From positions 109,977-173,976 of the forward strand of contig CANQVK010000001.1 in assembly GCA_947627275.1 (NCBI GenBank): a stretch of DNA of 64,000 bases, read 5' to 3'. The notes under the pieces were generated by a model. It was not told where the DNA came from and made no database searches. It saw only the letters and a list, made by a program, of their open reading frames with translations. The DNA is from an uncultured Ruminococcus sp. (GTDB lineage Bacteria > Bacillota > Clostridia > Oscillospirales > Ruminococcaceae). The translations under genes were made by a program, and so were the position numbers. Each line of letters starts with the position of its first letter. Position 1 is the first letter of the stretch. Below, piece by piece: positions 53,143 to 62,693 of this stretch.

Positions 53143-53958
53143 ATGTATTATGTTTATGTGTTCCTGAGCGCTGTCGGAGCTTTTCTTACGACGGTGGTCA
53201 AGCAGTCCGTGAAATCTATATTTGACTGCTGGAAGATCATTATTGTTTTTGTTACTATTTTTCTTCTGTTGATATGGCTTCATGCCTCAGTCGATATATT
53301 TATCTCCATATTCGCTTCAAGAAAAAAACAGCCGAAAAAACTTAAAAATATTTTCCGTTCCGTTACTCTTATGACGATAAATCTGTTTCTTCATATAATG
53401 AAGGCGAAAATACACGTCACAGGCGCAGAAAAAATCCCAGATAATCAGCGGTTTCTCATGGTAGGCAATCATCTCTCAATTTTCGACCCTATGATCGCTA
53501 TGTACTGCTTTCGTGACAAGGAGCTTGCTTTTGTTTCAAAAAAGGAAAATATTAATATGCCGTTTTTCGGCAGACTTATGCTTGCAAGCGGCTGTATCCC
53601 CCTTGACCGTGATGATAACCGTTCAGCTGTGAAAAGTATTATGGCGGCGGCAAGAAATATTGCAGAAAACAGGGCTTCTATCGGAATTTATCCCGAAGGC
53701 GGTATTAATAAGTCGGAAGAGCTTCTTCTCCCTTTTCACCACGGTTCGTTCAAAATCGCCCTGAAAGCCAAAGCTCCTATCGTAGTTACGTCAATTCGCA
53801 ATACCGACAAATTGAAGAAACGCTTTTTGTGGAAATCGACGAATATTTACTTAGATGTCATTAAAGTTCTACCTTACGATGAAATATCCGCTCTAAAGAC
53901 ATCCGAAATCAGTCAAATGACCCGAAATGATATTCTAATGCACCTGAAAACTGCATAA
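53143..53958 (+). CDS. plsC: 1-acyl-sn-glycerol-3-phosphate acyltransferase
   Basis: The 271-residue protein has an N-terminal membrane segment pair (about 1-20 and 27-52) and the acyltransferase motifs NHLSIFD (NHx4D), LDRDD and YPEGGINKSEELLLPFHHGSFK. It adds the second acyl chain to lysophosphatidate in phospholipid synthesis. ATG 53143 follows AAGGGTGTTTTA. An earlier GTG is open but has no ribosome site. Confidence 0.92.
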   Translation: MYYVYVFLSAVGAFLTTVVKQSVKSIFDCWKIIIVFVTIFLLLIWLHASVDIFISIFASRKKQPKKLKNIFRSVTLMTINLFLHIMKAKIHVTGAEKIPDNQRFLMVGNHLSIFDPMIAMYCFRDKELAFVSKKENINMPFFGRLMLASGCIPLDRDDNRSAVKSIMAAARNIAENRASIGIYPEGGINKSEELLLPFHHGSFKIALKAKAPIVVTSIRNTDKLKKRFLWKSTNIYLDVIKVLPYDEISALKTSEISQMTRNDILMHLKTA

Positions 53959-54043
53959 ACATAGAAATACCGACTTCATTTTCGCCGTTTTCTTTTCCTG
54001 TGTTTTTTCGAGTAGTATGTATAAAAGTTCTTAAAAATCACGG

Positions 54044-54072
54044 TTGAATTACCTCGTCTCTTGTGGTAAAAT
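54044..54072 (+). promoter_or_regulatory. Promoter of spo0A
   Basis: TTGAAT, 17-base spacer, TAAAAT preceded by TGG (extended -10). The ATG is 44 bases downstream. Confidence 0.65.
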
Positions 54073-54115
54073 AGATTTGTTAATAAAACAAATGTATTTT
54101 CTGGAGGTAAAAATT

Positions 54116-54868
54116 ATGAATGGGAAGATCAAGGTTCTTATCGGAGACGATTCGGCAGGCACTGTAAGCATCGCAAACAAGCTTCGTGAAAGAGGCATGT
54201 ATGCCTACACTCGCAGAAAGGATTCAAACGTTATCATAGATTCGATCAGAAACGATCCGCCCGATGCCGCCGTTCTGGATATTAATGCGCAAAACGGAGA
54301 CGCTGTCTCAATTATGAAAAAAGTCAGAGAGCTTGGCGTTAAGCCTCCTGCTTTCATCATAACGTCCGCATTCGACAACGAGTTTATCGAGCGTCAGGTC
54401 ATGGAAAACGGCGGAGCAAAATTCCTTCTTAAGCCCTACGATGCGGACGACCTTTTCAATTCGATAACTTCTGCTCTCGGCGACCGCGCCAACAGCCTCA
54501 GCGACGATATGGAGATAGTTATAACCGATATTATCCATCAGCTCGGCGTGCCTGCCCATATTAAGGGCTACCATTACCTGCGGTCGGCGATACTTTACTC
54601 GATAGAGGACAAAACGCTCCTTGAAAGCGTTACGAAACTTCTTTATCCGACGGTTGCCAATACATACGATACCACGTCCTCAAGAGTTGAACGAGCTATC
54701 CGTCACGCTATCGAGATAGCATGGGACAGAGGAAATGTAGATACGCTCAATTCTTTCTTCGGCTATACTGTCGATACCTGCAAGGGTAAACCGACTAATT
54801 CCGAGTTTATCGCTCTTATTACGGATAAACTCAGACTGAGATATAAATCAGCTCTGAGATTAAAATAA
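54116..54868 (+). CDS. spo0A: Sporulation master regulator Spo0A
   Basis: The 250-residue response regulator has a receiver domain with Asp11-Asp12, phospho-acceptor D55 (AAVLDIN), a Ser in IITSAFD and Lys in LLKPYD, then a Spo0A-type DNA-binding domain: [53 protein letters not shown]. These match Spo0A closely. It normally lies near spoIVB and recN, but here its neighbours are plsC and a flavin reductase. It probably binds TGTCGAA-type boxes. Ribosome site CTGGAGG precedes ATG 54116. Confidence 0.95.
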   Translation: MNGKIKVLIGDDSAGTVSIANKLRERGMYAYTRRKDSNVIIDSIRNDPPDAAVLDINAQNGDAVSIMKKVRELGVKPPAFIITSAFDNEFIERQVMENGGAKFLLKPYDADDLFNSITSALGDRANSLSDDMEIVITDIIHQLGVPAHIKGYHYLRSAILYSIEDKTLLESVTKLLYPTVANTYDTTSSRVERAIRHAIEIAWDRGNVDTLNSFFGYTVDTCKGKPTNSEFIALITDKLRLRYKSALRLK

Positions 54869-54951
54869 AATTACAGCGTTGTCAGATATACGGGAAATAC
54901 GGCGATCATCCGGCGTCCCCCATGACAGCGTTAAATAGGAGGTCATGTTTT

Positions 54952-55476
54952 ATGTCATTCAAAAAAATCGAGATCGCGGAGCTTAAATTCAATCCGTTCA
55001 CAAAGATCGGAAAGGAATGGATGCTGCTCACAGGCGGAACTATCGACAGCTTCAACACCATGACGGCTTCATGGGGACAACTGGGTGTGCTGTGGAACAA
55101 AAACGTACTTACATGCTACATACGTCCCAACCGCTTCACCTACGATTTTGTAGAAAAGGGCGAGTTGTTTACAGCTTCGTTTCTCGGCGAAAATTTCAGG
55201 AAAGCTCTGTCGTTCTGCGGCTCTCATTCGGGGCGTGACTGCGATAAAATGGCTGAAACGGGACTTTCTCCTGCTGAACTTGACGGCGCTGTCGGCATAG
55301 AACAGGCTGATCTCGTGCTTGTATGCCGCAAGCTGTACTCATATGATATGTGCGAAAGCGGTTTCCTTACCGATGACGGACTTCCTGCTCAGTTCTTCGG
55401 CAAAGACCCCTATCACAGGGCTTATATTGCGGAAATTGTTGGAGTTTACGTTAAAGAATCACTATCCACAACTTAA
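54952..55476 (+). CDS. Flavin reductase-like FMN-binding protein
   Basis: The 174-residue protein is a split-barrel flavin-binding domain: KEWMLLTGGTIDSFNTMTASWGQLGVLW is the FMN-contacting start, then CYIRPNRFTYDFV and FTASFLGEN. It probably reduces free flavin or an unknown partner. AGGAGG lies six bases ahead of a first ATG-like sequence and 12 bases ahead of the chosen ATG. Its last codons run into repeat B3. Confidence 0.8.
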   Translation: MSFKKIEIAELKFNPFTKIGKEWMLLTGGTIDSFNTMTASWGQLGVLWNKNVLTCYIRPNRFTYDFVEKGELFTASFLGENFRKALSFCGSHSGRDCDKMAETGLSPAELDGAVGIEQADLVLVCRKLYSYDMCESGFLTDDGLPAQFFGKDPYHRAYIAEIVGVYVKESLSTT

Positions 55477-55662
55477 GCAAATTAACATCGGGATTCCAAA
55501 GGGACGGTGTCCCTTTGGCGGAGTCCAGAGGCAGCGCCTCTGGTGGGGTGCGGGGCGAAGCCCTGCATAGCGTTTAAGCGCTCCGCAAAGGGTGAATTTC
55601 AAAACAGTCCTGTGGACTGTTTTGAAAGAGGGAACGCCCTGCAAGAGAGGGCGTTCCCTATC
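55475..55662 (+). repeat. Family B repeat, copy B3
   Basis: Hairpins AAAGGGAC/GTCCCTTT, AGAGGCAGCGCCTCT, TTCAAAACAGTCC/GGACTGTTTTGAA and AGGGAACGCCCT/AGGGCGTTCCCT. It follows the flavin reductase gene and carries it to termination. Confidence 0.85.
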
Positions 55663-55735
55663 AAGAACACGATTTTACTAAAGGAAAAATAATCCCTTAA
55701 GTTTGTAGACATTGGTTAAAGAATAAAATAAAACA

Positions 55736-55780
55736 GGCTGACTTAGCGTTGAAAACACTTAGTCAGCCTGATTATTTTTG
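55736..55780 (+). terminator. Terminator-like hairpin
   Basis: CAGGCTGACTTAG and CTTAGTCAGCCTG pair over a short loop and are followed by ATTATTTTTG. It lies about 50 bases before the pssA stop (opposite strand). Confidence 0.65.
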
Positions 55781-55833
55781 CTTAGAGCGGACACGGCACT
55801 AAAACAAATCTCCTTAAATTTTTTGACAATGCT

Positions 55834-56478
55834 TCATGAACTGAATTTTGTTTTGTAAAGCAGCCAAAGAAATTCCAGAAAACCTATGCCTATAAAGGCA
55901 AGCATTGTTTTCATTCCGGGCTTTTTTACCTTGAACCGCGTAATAAACGCTATTGCTATCAGCAGCATGAGCGTTCCGTACACCTGCGGAAATATACTTC
56001 CTATATCCTTATGGAAACTGTATACCAACGGCAGTATCAATGCAACGCTTGTTACCGGAAGTCCCTCGTATACCTTGCGTACATCCTCGGTCTTTTTCTG
56101 CCTCAATTCCTCGGCAACGTTGAAATATGCAAGCCTTATCACTGCGCACAGCGGAAAAAGTATCAGCACAGGCAGATCGAGCGGCGTATTAAGTCCAATG
56201 GAGTAGCCTATTACCGACGGCAACACTCCGAAGCATATCACATCGCACAGCGAATCTATCTGTATGCCGAATTTCTTTTCTTCCTCTGTACGGTTCTTTT
56301 TTGTACGCGCGACCTTGCCGTCGAACATATCGCACAAGCCTGAAAGCATCAGGCATATAACTGCATAGGTCGGATGCGGCGCGCCGCCTATCATTCCGCT
56401 TGCAAGGAAGATCCCCGTCATTGCCGACGCAAGGCTTATATATGTAAGTATGACCGTATAACTGTAAAAACCTAACAT
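55834..56478 (-). CDS. pssA: CDP-alcohol phosphatidyltransferase, PssA-like
   Basis: The 214-residue protein has about six membrane segments and the family motif DMFDGKVART followed by FGIQIDSLCD (DGx2ARx8-11Gx3Dx3D). The spacing and FGIQIDSL point to CDP-diacylglycerol-serine O-phosphatidyltransferase. It would make phosphatidylserine. A plsC gene lies 2 kb upstream. GGGAGAATAA precedes the ATG. Confidence 0.85.
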   Translation of the reverse strand: MLGFYSYTVILTYISLASAMTGIFLASGMIGGAPHPTYAVICLMLSGLCDMFDGKVARTKKNRTEEEKKFGIQIDSLCDVICFGVLPSVIGYSIGLNTPLDLPVLILFPLCAVIRLAYFNVAEELRQKKTEDVRKVYEGLPVTSVALILPLVYSFHKDIGSIFPQVYGTLMLLIAIAFITRFKVKKPGMKTMLAFIGIGFLEFLWLLYKTKFSS

Positions 56479-56568
56479 TTATTCTCCCCAAATACGGATA
56501 AATTTTCAACGTAAAATCCAATTGCTCTATTTACATCGAATCGTACCTGAGTTATTATAACACATTTT

Positions 56569-58707
56569 TCAGCTTTTTTCAATGGTTTTTTTACTTTTTG
56601 TTGATTTTTTTACGGTTTTTTTTGCTGTTTTCTTTTTTTCACGGACTTCCTTCATGCGCTCCTGTTTGGCTGATCTCGCTTCAAGACGGCGGTATGCCTC
56701 GTTATAGAAATATTCCTGTGAGTTAAGCGTTTTTTCGCCCTCTGCACGTTCGGCACGAACATACGTACCGTCGCCAAGCATTACCCTCGCCTTTACATTG
56801 TCCGCCATAAGTATACGGAACATCTCGCGTATACGCTTTTTCAGCCGTTCGTCCTCAACAGGTGCGGCGACCTCTACACGGCGTATTGTATTTCTGCTCA
56901 TATAGTCGGCTGAACCGATATAAATTTTCTGTTCCCTGCCGTCTCTGCCGAAAATGAAAATTCGGCTGTGTTCCAGAAATCTGCCTACAATGCTGCGGAC
57001 GGTAATGTTTTCGGTGTATCCCTCAACCCCAGCTATAAGACAGCAGATGCCTCTTACCACAAGCTCGACCTTTACGCCCGCCTGCGAAGCCTCCACAAGC
57101 TTTTCGATTATTGCGCTATCGTTCAGAGAGTTGACCTTTGCCGCAATATAGCCCTTTTCGCCGAGAGCTATCTGCTCGTCCATCATCGCAAGCACCTGCG
57201 GTCTGAGAGCGTAGGGCGATACAAGGAGCTTCTCTGTCTTTTCAACAAACGTTCCCTTTTTCAGGCAGTCGAACACCTGTTCTGCGTCCCTTGCTACAGC
57301 AGGGTCAGAGGTCAGCAGCATAAGGTCGGTATAAAGAGCGGCGGTTTTTTCGTTGTAGTTGCCTGTTCCGATCTGCGTAACGTGATCGTACCTTTCGCCC
57401 GTACTTTTGCGCTCGATAAGAAGAAGCTTTGAATGCGCTTTGAACTCCTTCGGTCCGTAGATAACGGTAACTCCTGCTTTTTGAAGTACCTTTGACCATT
57501 CGATGTTGTTTGCTTCGTCAAACCTTGCCCTCAGCTCGATCATTACAAGCACTTCCTTGCCGTTTTCGGCGGCGGTACAAAGAGCGCTTATGACCTTGCT
57601 GTTGCGTGCAAGGCGGTAAAGCGTTATTTTTATGGAGGTTACCTTCGGGTCTGCGGCGGACTCCTCCAAAAGGCGGATAAACGAAGTCGTCATGGATTCA
57701 AAGGGATAGCTGAGGAGAATGTCCTTGGTCTTTACCTGAGAGAAAACCGAACGGTTTTCCGCAAGCATCGCAGATTTTCTCGGCATACGCTTTTCGTAAT
57801 GAAGCGACGGAGTATCGTCAAGCTCCTGAAGTCTGAACAGATACGACAGATCGAGCGGAATATGGGAATTAAACACACGGACGTTTTTTATTTTCAACTT
57901 TTTGCAAATGTAATCAAGGGCTTCACGGTTAAATTCATTCGTAATCTCAAGACGCACCGCCGCAAGCTTCGTGCGTTTTAACACAAGCTCCTCCATGCGG
58001 TCGCGGAAATCCGCACCCTTGTTATTCACCATAATATCGGCGTTTCTCGTTACGCGGATAATAGCTCTGTCCTGTATTTTGCAGCCCTTGAACATGAGGT
58101 GCGCAAATTGCAGTACGACCTCCTCGTGGAGTATGAAACGCTTGCCGTCCCTGTCTAACGGTATGATACGGTCTGCGTGGTCATGAGTTATTGGGATAAT
58201 GCCTACGGAAGTTCCCTTTTTTGAAACGATATGAACAGCGGCGTACAGCTCCTTATTTTTCAGAAACGGAAAGGGAAGCGCGTCGTTTACAACGATACCC
58301 GTTATAAACGGCTTTATCTCACGCTTGAAGTAAAGTTCAAGAAACGCCTGTTCCTCGGCAGTTGCGGTTTCAAATGAAACATGCTCGAAGCCGTAGGGCG
58401 CAAGCTCCTCCATGTTTTTTTTGTATGTCTCCTCTGCCATCGGCTGTAGACGGCGGACTGCCGTAAATATGGCGTCAAGCTGCTGCGATGGAGTCATTCC
58501 CGATTTGCCGTCCTTTTTTTTGCCGTTTTCCTTTTCCTCGTCGGTAAGCGAGCCTACTCTTACCATAAAAAATTCGTCCATATTACTCTGATATATAGCC
58601 GAAAACGACAGCCTTTCAAGGAGTGGGTTATTGACATCGGAAGCCTCTTCAAGTACCCGCTTATTGAATTTAAGCCATGAAAGCTCTCGATTTTCAAGAT
58701 GATCCAT
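56569..58707 (-). CDS. ppk: Polyphosphate kinase
   Basis: The 712-residue Ppk1 makes polyphosphate from ATP. It has the N-terminal NRELSWLKFNKRVLEEA, the phospho-histidine site KAHSKLLLIER, HSRIFIFG and YIGSADYMSRN. A very basic Lys-rich tail of about 30 residues ends it (KKTAKKTVKKSTKSKK). GATAGGAGAC precedes the ATG. A perfect promoter lies upstream. Confidence 0.95.
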   Translation of the reverse strand: MDHLENRELSWLKFNKRVLEEASDVNNPLLERLSFSAIYQSNMDEFFMVRVGSLTDEEKENGKKKDGKSGMTPSQQLDAIFTAVRRLQPMAEETYKKNMEELAPYGFEHVSFETATAEEQAFLELYFKREIKPFITGIVVNDALPFPFLKNKELYAAVHIVSKKGTSVGIIPITHDHADRIIPLDRDGKRFILHEEVVLQFAHLMFKGCKIQDRAIIRVTRNADIMVNNKGADFRDRMEELVLKRTKLAAVRLEITNEFNREALDYICKKLKIKNVRVFNSHIPLDLSYLFRLQELDDTPSLHYEKRMPRKSAMLAENRSVFSQVKTKDILLSYPFESMTTSFIRLLEESAADPKVTSIKITLYRLARNSKVISALCTAAENGKEVLVMIELRARFDEANNIEWSKVLQKAGVTVIYGPKEFKAHSKLLLIERKSTGERYDHVTQIGTGNYNEKTAALYTDLMLLTSDPAVARDAEQVFDCLKKGTFVEKTEKLLVSPYALRPQVLAMMDEQIALGEKGYIAAKVNSLNDSAIIEKLVEASQAGVKVELVVRGICCLIAGVEGYTENITVRSIVGRFLEHSRIFIFGRDGREQKIYIGSADYMSRNTIRRVEVAAPVEDERLKKRIREMFRILMADNVKARVMLGDGTYVRAERAEGEKTLNSQEYFYNEAYRRLEARSAKQERMKEVREKKKTAKKTVKKSTKSKKTIEKS

Positions 58708-58745
58708 AAAAAGTCTCCTATCTTAAATGATAATTTCTTTATAAT

Positions 58746-58774
58746 ATTATATAGCATTTTATGTAATATGTCAA
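58746..58774 (-). promoter_or_regulatory. Promoter of ppk
   Basis: Minus strand TTGACA (58769-58774), 17-base spacer, TATAAT (58746-58751), 39 bases ahead of the ATG. Confidence 0.85.
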
Positions 58775-58835
58775 GCAGTTTAAAGTTAAGTGCATGTAAA
58801 GCAATTGTTAAGACGGAATGATTACAGCAATTCCA

Positions 58836-58867
58836 CTTATACTAAACGCTGTAGCGTTTAGTATAAG
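58836..58867. mobile_element. Minimal M4-type palindrome (M5)
   Basis: CTTATACTAAACGCT, two bases, AGCGTTTAGTATAAG: the two outer ends of the M4 and M6 elements joined with no core. Confidence 0.7.
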
Positions 58868-58988
58868 ATAAGGTCGTCTTAAGAAAAAAATAAGAAAAGC
58901 GGCGGCGGAAAAATAAGAAATATGATCTATAATTATTGACAAGAGGGAGCGAAGGAGGTAAAATAGATTATGAAAAATAAATAAAAAA

Positions 58989-59004
58989 TGTTTCACGTGG
59001 AACA
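58989..59004. promoter_or_regulatory. parS-like site upstream of the two-component operon
   Basis: TGTTTCACGTGGAACA has one mismatch to consensus. It lies 54 bases ahead of the response regulator gene and about 43 kb from the other sites. Confidence 0.85.
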
Positions 59005-59057
59005 TTAGGGATCATAAGGGTATAACTTAGATTCCTTAGAGCAGGAAGGTAAAGAAC

Positions 59058-59780
59058 ATGAACAATATTGAAAACGCAACGATACTTGTAGTAGACGACG
59101 ACCATGATATAGTAAATGCGATAGCCGCACTTTTAGAGCGAGAGGGATACAGGATACGCAAGGCTTACAATGGACTTGAGGCGGTAGAAGCTCTTATGAG
59201 GGAGGATATACAGCTTATCCTGATAGATGTAATGATGCCGAAAATGGACGGACTGTCGGCAATGATGAAGATACGTACCATGAAGAATATTCCCATTATC
59301 GTGCTTTCAGCGAAATCGGAGGACAGCGATAAGATATTGGGGCTTTCAATGGGAGCCGACGATTATATCACCAAGCCCTATAATCCAATGGAGCTGGTCG
59401 CACGCGTGCAGTCCAATCTGCGGCGTTATCTCAGTCTCGGGGCGGCGGACAGCGTAAAGAAAAGCTCTGTTCTGCGTATCGGAGGACTTTCCCTCGACAG
59501 GGAGGGAAAACAGCTCTACGTTGACGGCGAACCCGTTCGTCTGACGGCTACAGAGTACAAAATAACCGAACTGCTCATGGAAAACGCAGGACGGACGTTT
59601 TCGGCGGAGGAGATATACAGCCGCGTGTGGAACGAGGATTCATATTCCGTAGAAAATACCGTAATGGTGCATATCCGCCATATACGGGAAAAAATCGAAA
59701 TAAACCCGGGCGACCCGAGGTATTTGAAGGTCGTGTGGGGTATCGGCTACAAAATAGAAAGACAAGGTGACAAAAGATGA
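59058..59780 (+). CDS. OmpR/PhoB-family response regulator
   Basis: The 240-residue protein has a receiver domain with D13-D14, phospho-acceptor D57 in LILIDVMMPKMDG and Lys in DYITKPYNP, then a winged-helix DNA-binding domain (LTATEYKITELLMENAG, NTVMVHIRHIREKIE). It acts on the promoters of unknown genes. GCAGGAAGG precedes the ATG. The kinase gene overlaps by 4 bp (ATGA). Confidence 0.94.
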   Translation: MNNIENATILVVDDDHDIVNAIAALLEREGYRIRKAYNGLEAVEALMREDIQLILIDVMMPKMDGLSAMMKIRTMKNIPIIVLSAKSEDSDKILGLSMGADDYITKPYNPMELVARVQSNLRRYLSLGAADSVKKSSVLRIGGLSLDREGKQLYVDGEPVRLTATEYKITELLMENAGRTFSAEEIYSRVWNEDSYSVENTVMVHIRHIREKIEINPGDPRYLKVVWGIGYKIERQGDKR

Positions 59781-62227
59781 TGCTTAAAAGCAGGATAACG
59801 AGGGCGGCAGCTATTTTGATAAGCTGCGTACTTGTAGGATTTTGCACATTCAAGATCATGGTGTGCGTAGACAAGGCGGACAGATTTTATGATTCCGAAG
59901 ATTATTATTCAAATGCACATGCAATGTCAGATGAATCCAATGAAATATATGAAAAGCTTTGGGCAGTCGGAATGATGTATCTGCGCAATCTGGACGATAA
60001 CGGCGATTTTAAGGGTTCAAAGGAGCTTGAAGAACAGACCATCGACGCATTGCAGAAGCTGAAGTGCATGGACGAAAACGGAAAGCTCACAATTGATTCG
60101 GTTGACGGCTGCGAGTACATGGTATCATACGGCAAACAGAGCTTCGGCAATACCTCGAAAACTTATGACGAATTTAACGATATTTATTCTTTAACAAGAA
60201 AAAATGACAGTATAGTATATCCGCAGAATGGGTATCATTGGAGTTACGGAATATCGGATTTCAACTGGTACGAAACGAATTACGGCATGACGTATTATTA
60301 TTTGAACGGACAGGGAATTGCTCTGTTTGACTTTGATACAAGCGATTGTTACAGCTATGTTGACGAGTTGGGAGCTACTATTTACTATAAGCTTGACGGC
60401 TCAACTCCGATACCGTATAACAGTCTTGATTTTGAGGGAGAGGAACATCTGGAGAATCCCGGGGAGCTTGACAGAAACGTATCGGGATATGCTTATCAGG
60501 ATGAAAACGGAGTAGAATTTGTAACCGAAGCAGGATCTGACATTTATGATAACGACACGGATGTTGAAGATACCTACGACGGAGAGCTGCGTTTTGCGAC
60601 GGGAAACGGACTGTATTACTATGACGAAAGCACAAGTATGCTGTATAAAGTCGCGGAAAATAATTTCACAAAGATTCAGGGCGAAGAAGCGGCTCTTACA
60701 ATAGCCGTAAGACCAAGTAGTGAGACTATATCCGCATATGAGGACTACAAGGCGGCGGCAGACCGTCTGGACGAGGAAGTGATACATTCATTAGTTGAGT
60801 TGCTGCCTTTTGCGGCGATAATTCTGATACTGACGTTATACGTCCTTATAATGGGCGGCTACAGCGTTAAGGAGAAAAAATTCGTCCTCAGCGTAGTAGA
60901 TAAAGTTTTTGCGGAGTTTTTTTTGGCGGTGGCGCTTTTTATAATAATCTGTTGGGTAATGCTGTTTGATTATAATATTACAGTAGATATAAAAAAATTC
61001 TTTGACAATTATTACAGTTCGCAGGGTCTCCCCTATTTTTACGGTATATTGACAGGAATTTCATTCGGTATCCTCGTTCTTATTTTGAATAATATCATAG
61101 TTCGTATTAAGTGCCATAGCCTTTTGAAAACTACGTTTATCTACAGGATATTACGTTTCTTTTACCGTTTATTCTCAAAGCTTTTCAAAAAAATATCCGC
61201 AAATGTTAAAGAGCATACGATCAGCTACGAAATGCTGAGGGACGATAGATTTACACGCCGTTTTATTCAGCGGATCGCTCTTGTGGTAATTTTAGAGTTT
61301 TTGGCTTGGCTTATCTGTATTGCAATTAACGCTGTGTTTTTGATTTTTGTGGATTCCATATTACTGCTTGGACTTTTTATTTATCTGTCGTTCGGCGATT
61401 TGAAAGCTATGAAACGTCTCAGTGAGCATATATCCGCCATGAATGAGGGAAATTTTTCAGCTCGTACCGAAAAGCCAGATTCTCCGATATATGCGCAGAC
61501 CGAAAAGCTTAACAATATTTCCGCGGGAATGCAGACTGCCGTTGACAAACAGGTGCAGTCGGAACGCATGAAGATCGACCTTGTGACAAACGTTTCCCAC
61601 GATCTGAAAACTCCCCTGACGTCCATAATAAGCTATATCGACCTTTTGTCGGCGGAGGAGCTTCCCCCTGCCGCAAGGGACTATGTCTCGATAATCGACA
61701 GAAAATCTCAGAGACTTAAAGCGATGGTTGCCGACCTTTTCGACCTTGCCAAAGCAACGAGCCGAACGGACGTACAGCTTGAACAGATAGACGCAGTAGT
61801 GCTTACAGGACAGGTCTTAGGCGATCTTGCAGACAAAATAGAACGATCAGGCAGAGAGCTGCGTACAGACATTCAGGCGGAATCAGCTCCCATAATGGCT
61901 GACGGAAAGCGGATGTACAGAGTTTTTCAGAATATCATAGACAACGCGTTGAAGTATTCGCTTGAAGGCACAAGAATATACCTGACGCTAAGAAACAAAG
62001 ACGGCTGCTGTATCGTTACCGTTAAGAACATAGCAAGCTATGAGATGAATTTCACTCCCGAGGAAATTACCGAGCGTTTCACAAGGGGCGACGAATCAAG
62101 AACTACCGAGGGCAACGGTTTAGGATTGTCGATAGCCAAAAGCTTTACGGAAGCCTGCGGCGGAAAGTTCAGTATAGAGATAGACGGAGATCTGTTCATA
62201 GCAACAATAAAAATGGCTACCCTTTAA
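59777..62227 (+). CDS. Membrane sensor histidine kinase
   Basis: The 816-residue kinase has an N-terminal membrane helix (about 9-30), an outer sensor domain of about 310 residues, then about five membrane helices between 340 and 545, a HAMP-like stretch, and a kinase core with SHDLKTPLTSI (H608), NALKYS (N box) and EGNGLGLSIAKSF (G box). It partners the response regulator just upstream (4-bp overlap). The outer domain is Tyr/Asp-rich and not recognised. Confidence 0.92.
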   Translation: MMLKSRITRAAAILISCVLVGFCTFKIMVCVDKADRFYDSEDYYSNAHAMSDESNEIYEKLWAVGMMYLRNLDDNGDFKGSKELEEQTIDALQKLKCMDENGKLTIDSVDGCEYMVSYGKQSFGNTSKTYDEFNDIYSLTRKNDSIVYPQNGYHWSYGISDFNWYETNYGMTYYYLNGQGIALFDFDTSDCYSYVDELGATIYYKLDGSTPIPYNSLDFEGEEHLENPGELDRNVSGYAYQDENGVEFVTEAGSDIYDNDTDVEDTYDGELRFATGNGLYYYDESTSMLYKVAENNFTKIQGEEAALTIAVRPSSETISAYEDYKAAADRLDEEVIHSLVELLPFAAIILILTLYVLIMGGYSVKEKKFVLSVVDKVFAEFFLAVALFIIICWVMLFDYNITVDIKKFFDNYYSSQGLPYFYGILTGISFGILVLILNNIIVRIKCHSLLKTTFIYRILRFFYRLFSKLFKKISANVKEHTISYEMLRDDRFTRRFIQRIALVVILEFLAWLICIAINAVFLIFVDSILLLGLFIYLSFGDLKAMKRLSEHISAMNEGNFSARTEKPDSPIYAQTEKLNNISAGMQTAVDKQVQSERMKIDLVTNVSHDLKTPLTSIISYIDLLSAEELPPAARDYVSIIDRKSQRLKAMVADLFDLAKATSRTDVQLEQIDAVVLTGQVLGDLADKIERSGRELRTDIQAESAPIMADGKRMYRVFQNIIDNALKYSLEGTRIYLTLRNKDGCCIVTVKNIASYEMNFTPEEITERFTRGDESRTTEGNGLGLSIAKSFTEACGGKFSIEIDGDLFIATIKMATL

Positions 62228-62607
62228 GCAGGGTGACAAGGAGGGGCAATGTCCCTCCTTTCTTTTCGATTTTTTAACGGACACGGCATAACCTGTTCCT
62301 GCAAAAAATTAAATTTCAGACAGCAAATTTTATTTATGCGAAAATTTCTTGATGTAGGGACACGGCGTGCCGTGTCCGCACGTAATATTTCATTACCTGT
62401 AAACGTTTAGTATACATTCTTCTGTAATTTCGTTGAACGGACACGTTGTAACCTGTATTGCAGAAAATTTATAATACGGACACGGCACGCCGTGTCCCTA
62501 CAACGGGAAACGATTATTTAATCGAAAAATCACAAAGACACGGCATAACCTGCCCCTACATATCAAAATAATTTCAAAAACTGATTTCCCAAGAAATAAA
62601 AAAGGGC
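62228..62607. repeat. Intergenic block with family C GGACACGGC repeats
   Basis: Five imperfect copies of a unit near GGACACGGCATAACCTGTCC lie at about 62278, 62355, 62437, 62478 and 62537. Two are extended palindromes (GGACACGGCACGCCGTGTCC and the complement-like GGGACACGGCGTGCCGTGTCC in pieces). A loose M4-type end AACGTTTAGTATAC is at 62402. No gene is visible. Confidence 0.65.
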
Positions 62608-62636
62608 TTGACAAACCGAAAATAATGTGATATACT
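62608..62636 (+). promoter_or_regulatory. Promoter of the aldolase gene
   Basis: TTGACA, 17-base spacer, TATACT; 57 bases before the ATG. Confidence 0.75.
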
Positions 62637-62693
62637 ATAGAAGTTGAATGAATTTCGCTTTAAAGTGTTAAAGCAGAGAAAGGATAGTATATT

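Noticed and set aside
55462..55692. ORFs of 60 and 61 residues in the B3 repeat
   Set aside because: Same repeat-derived peptides as in B1.
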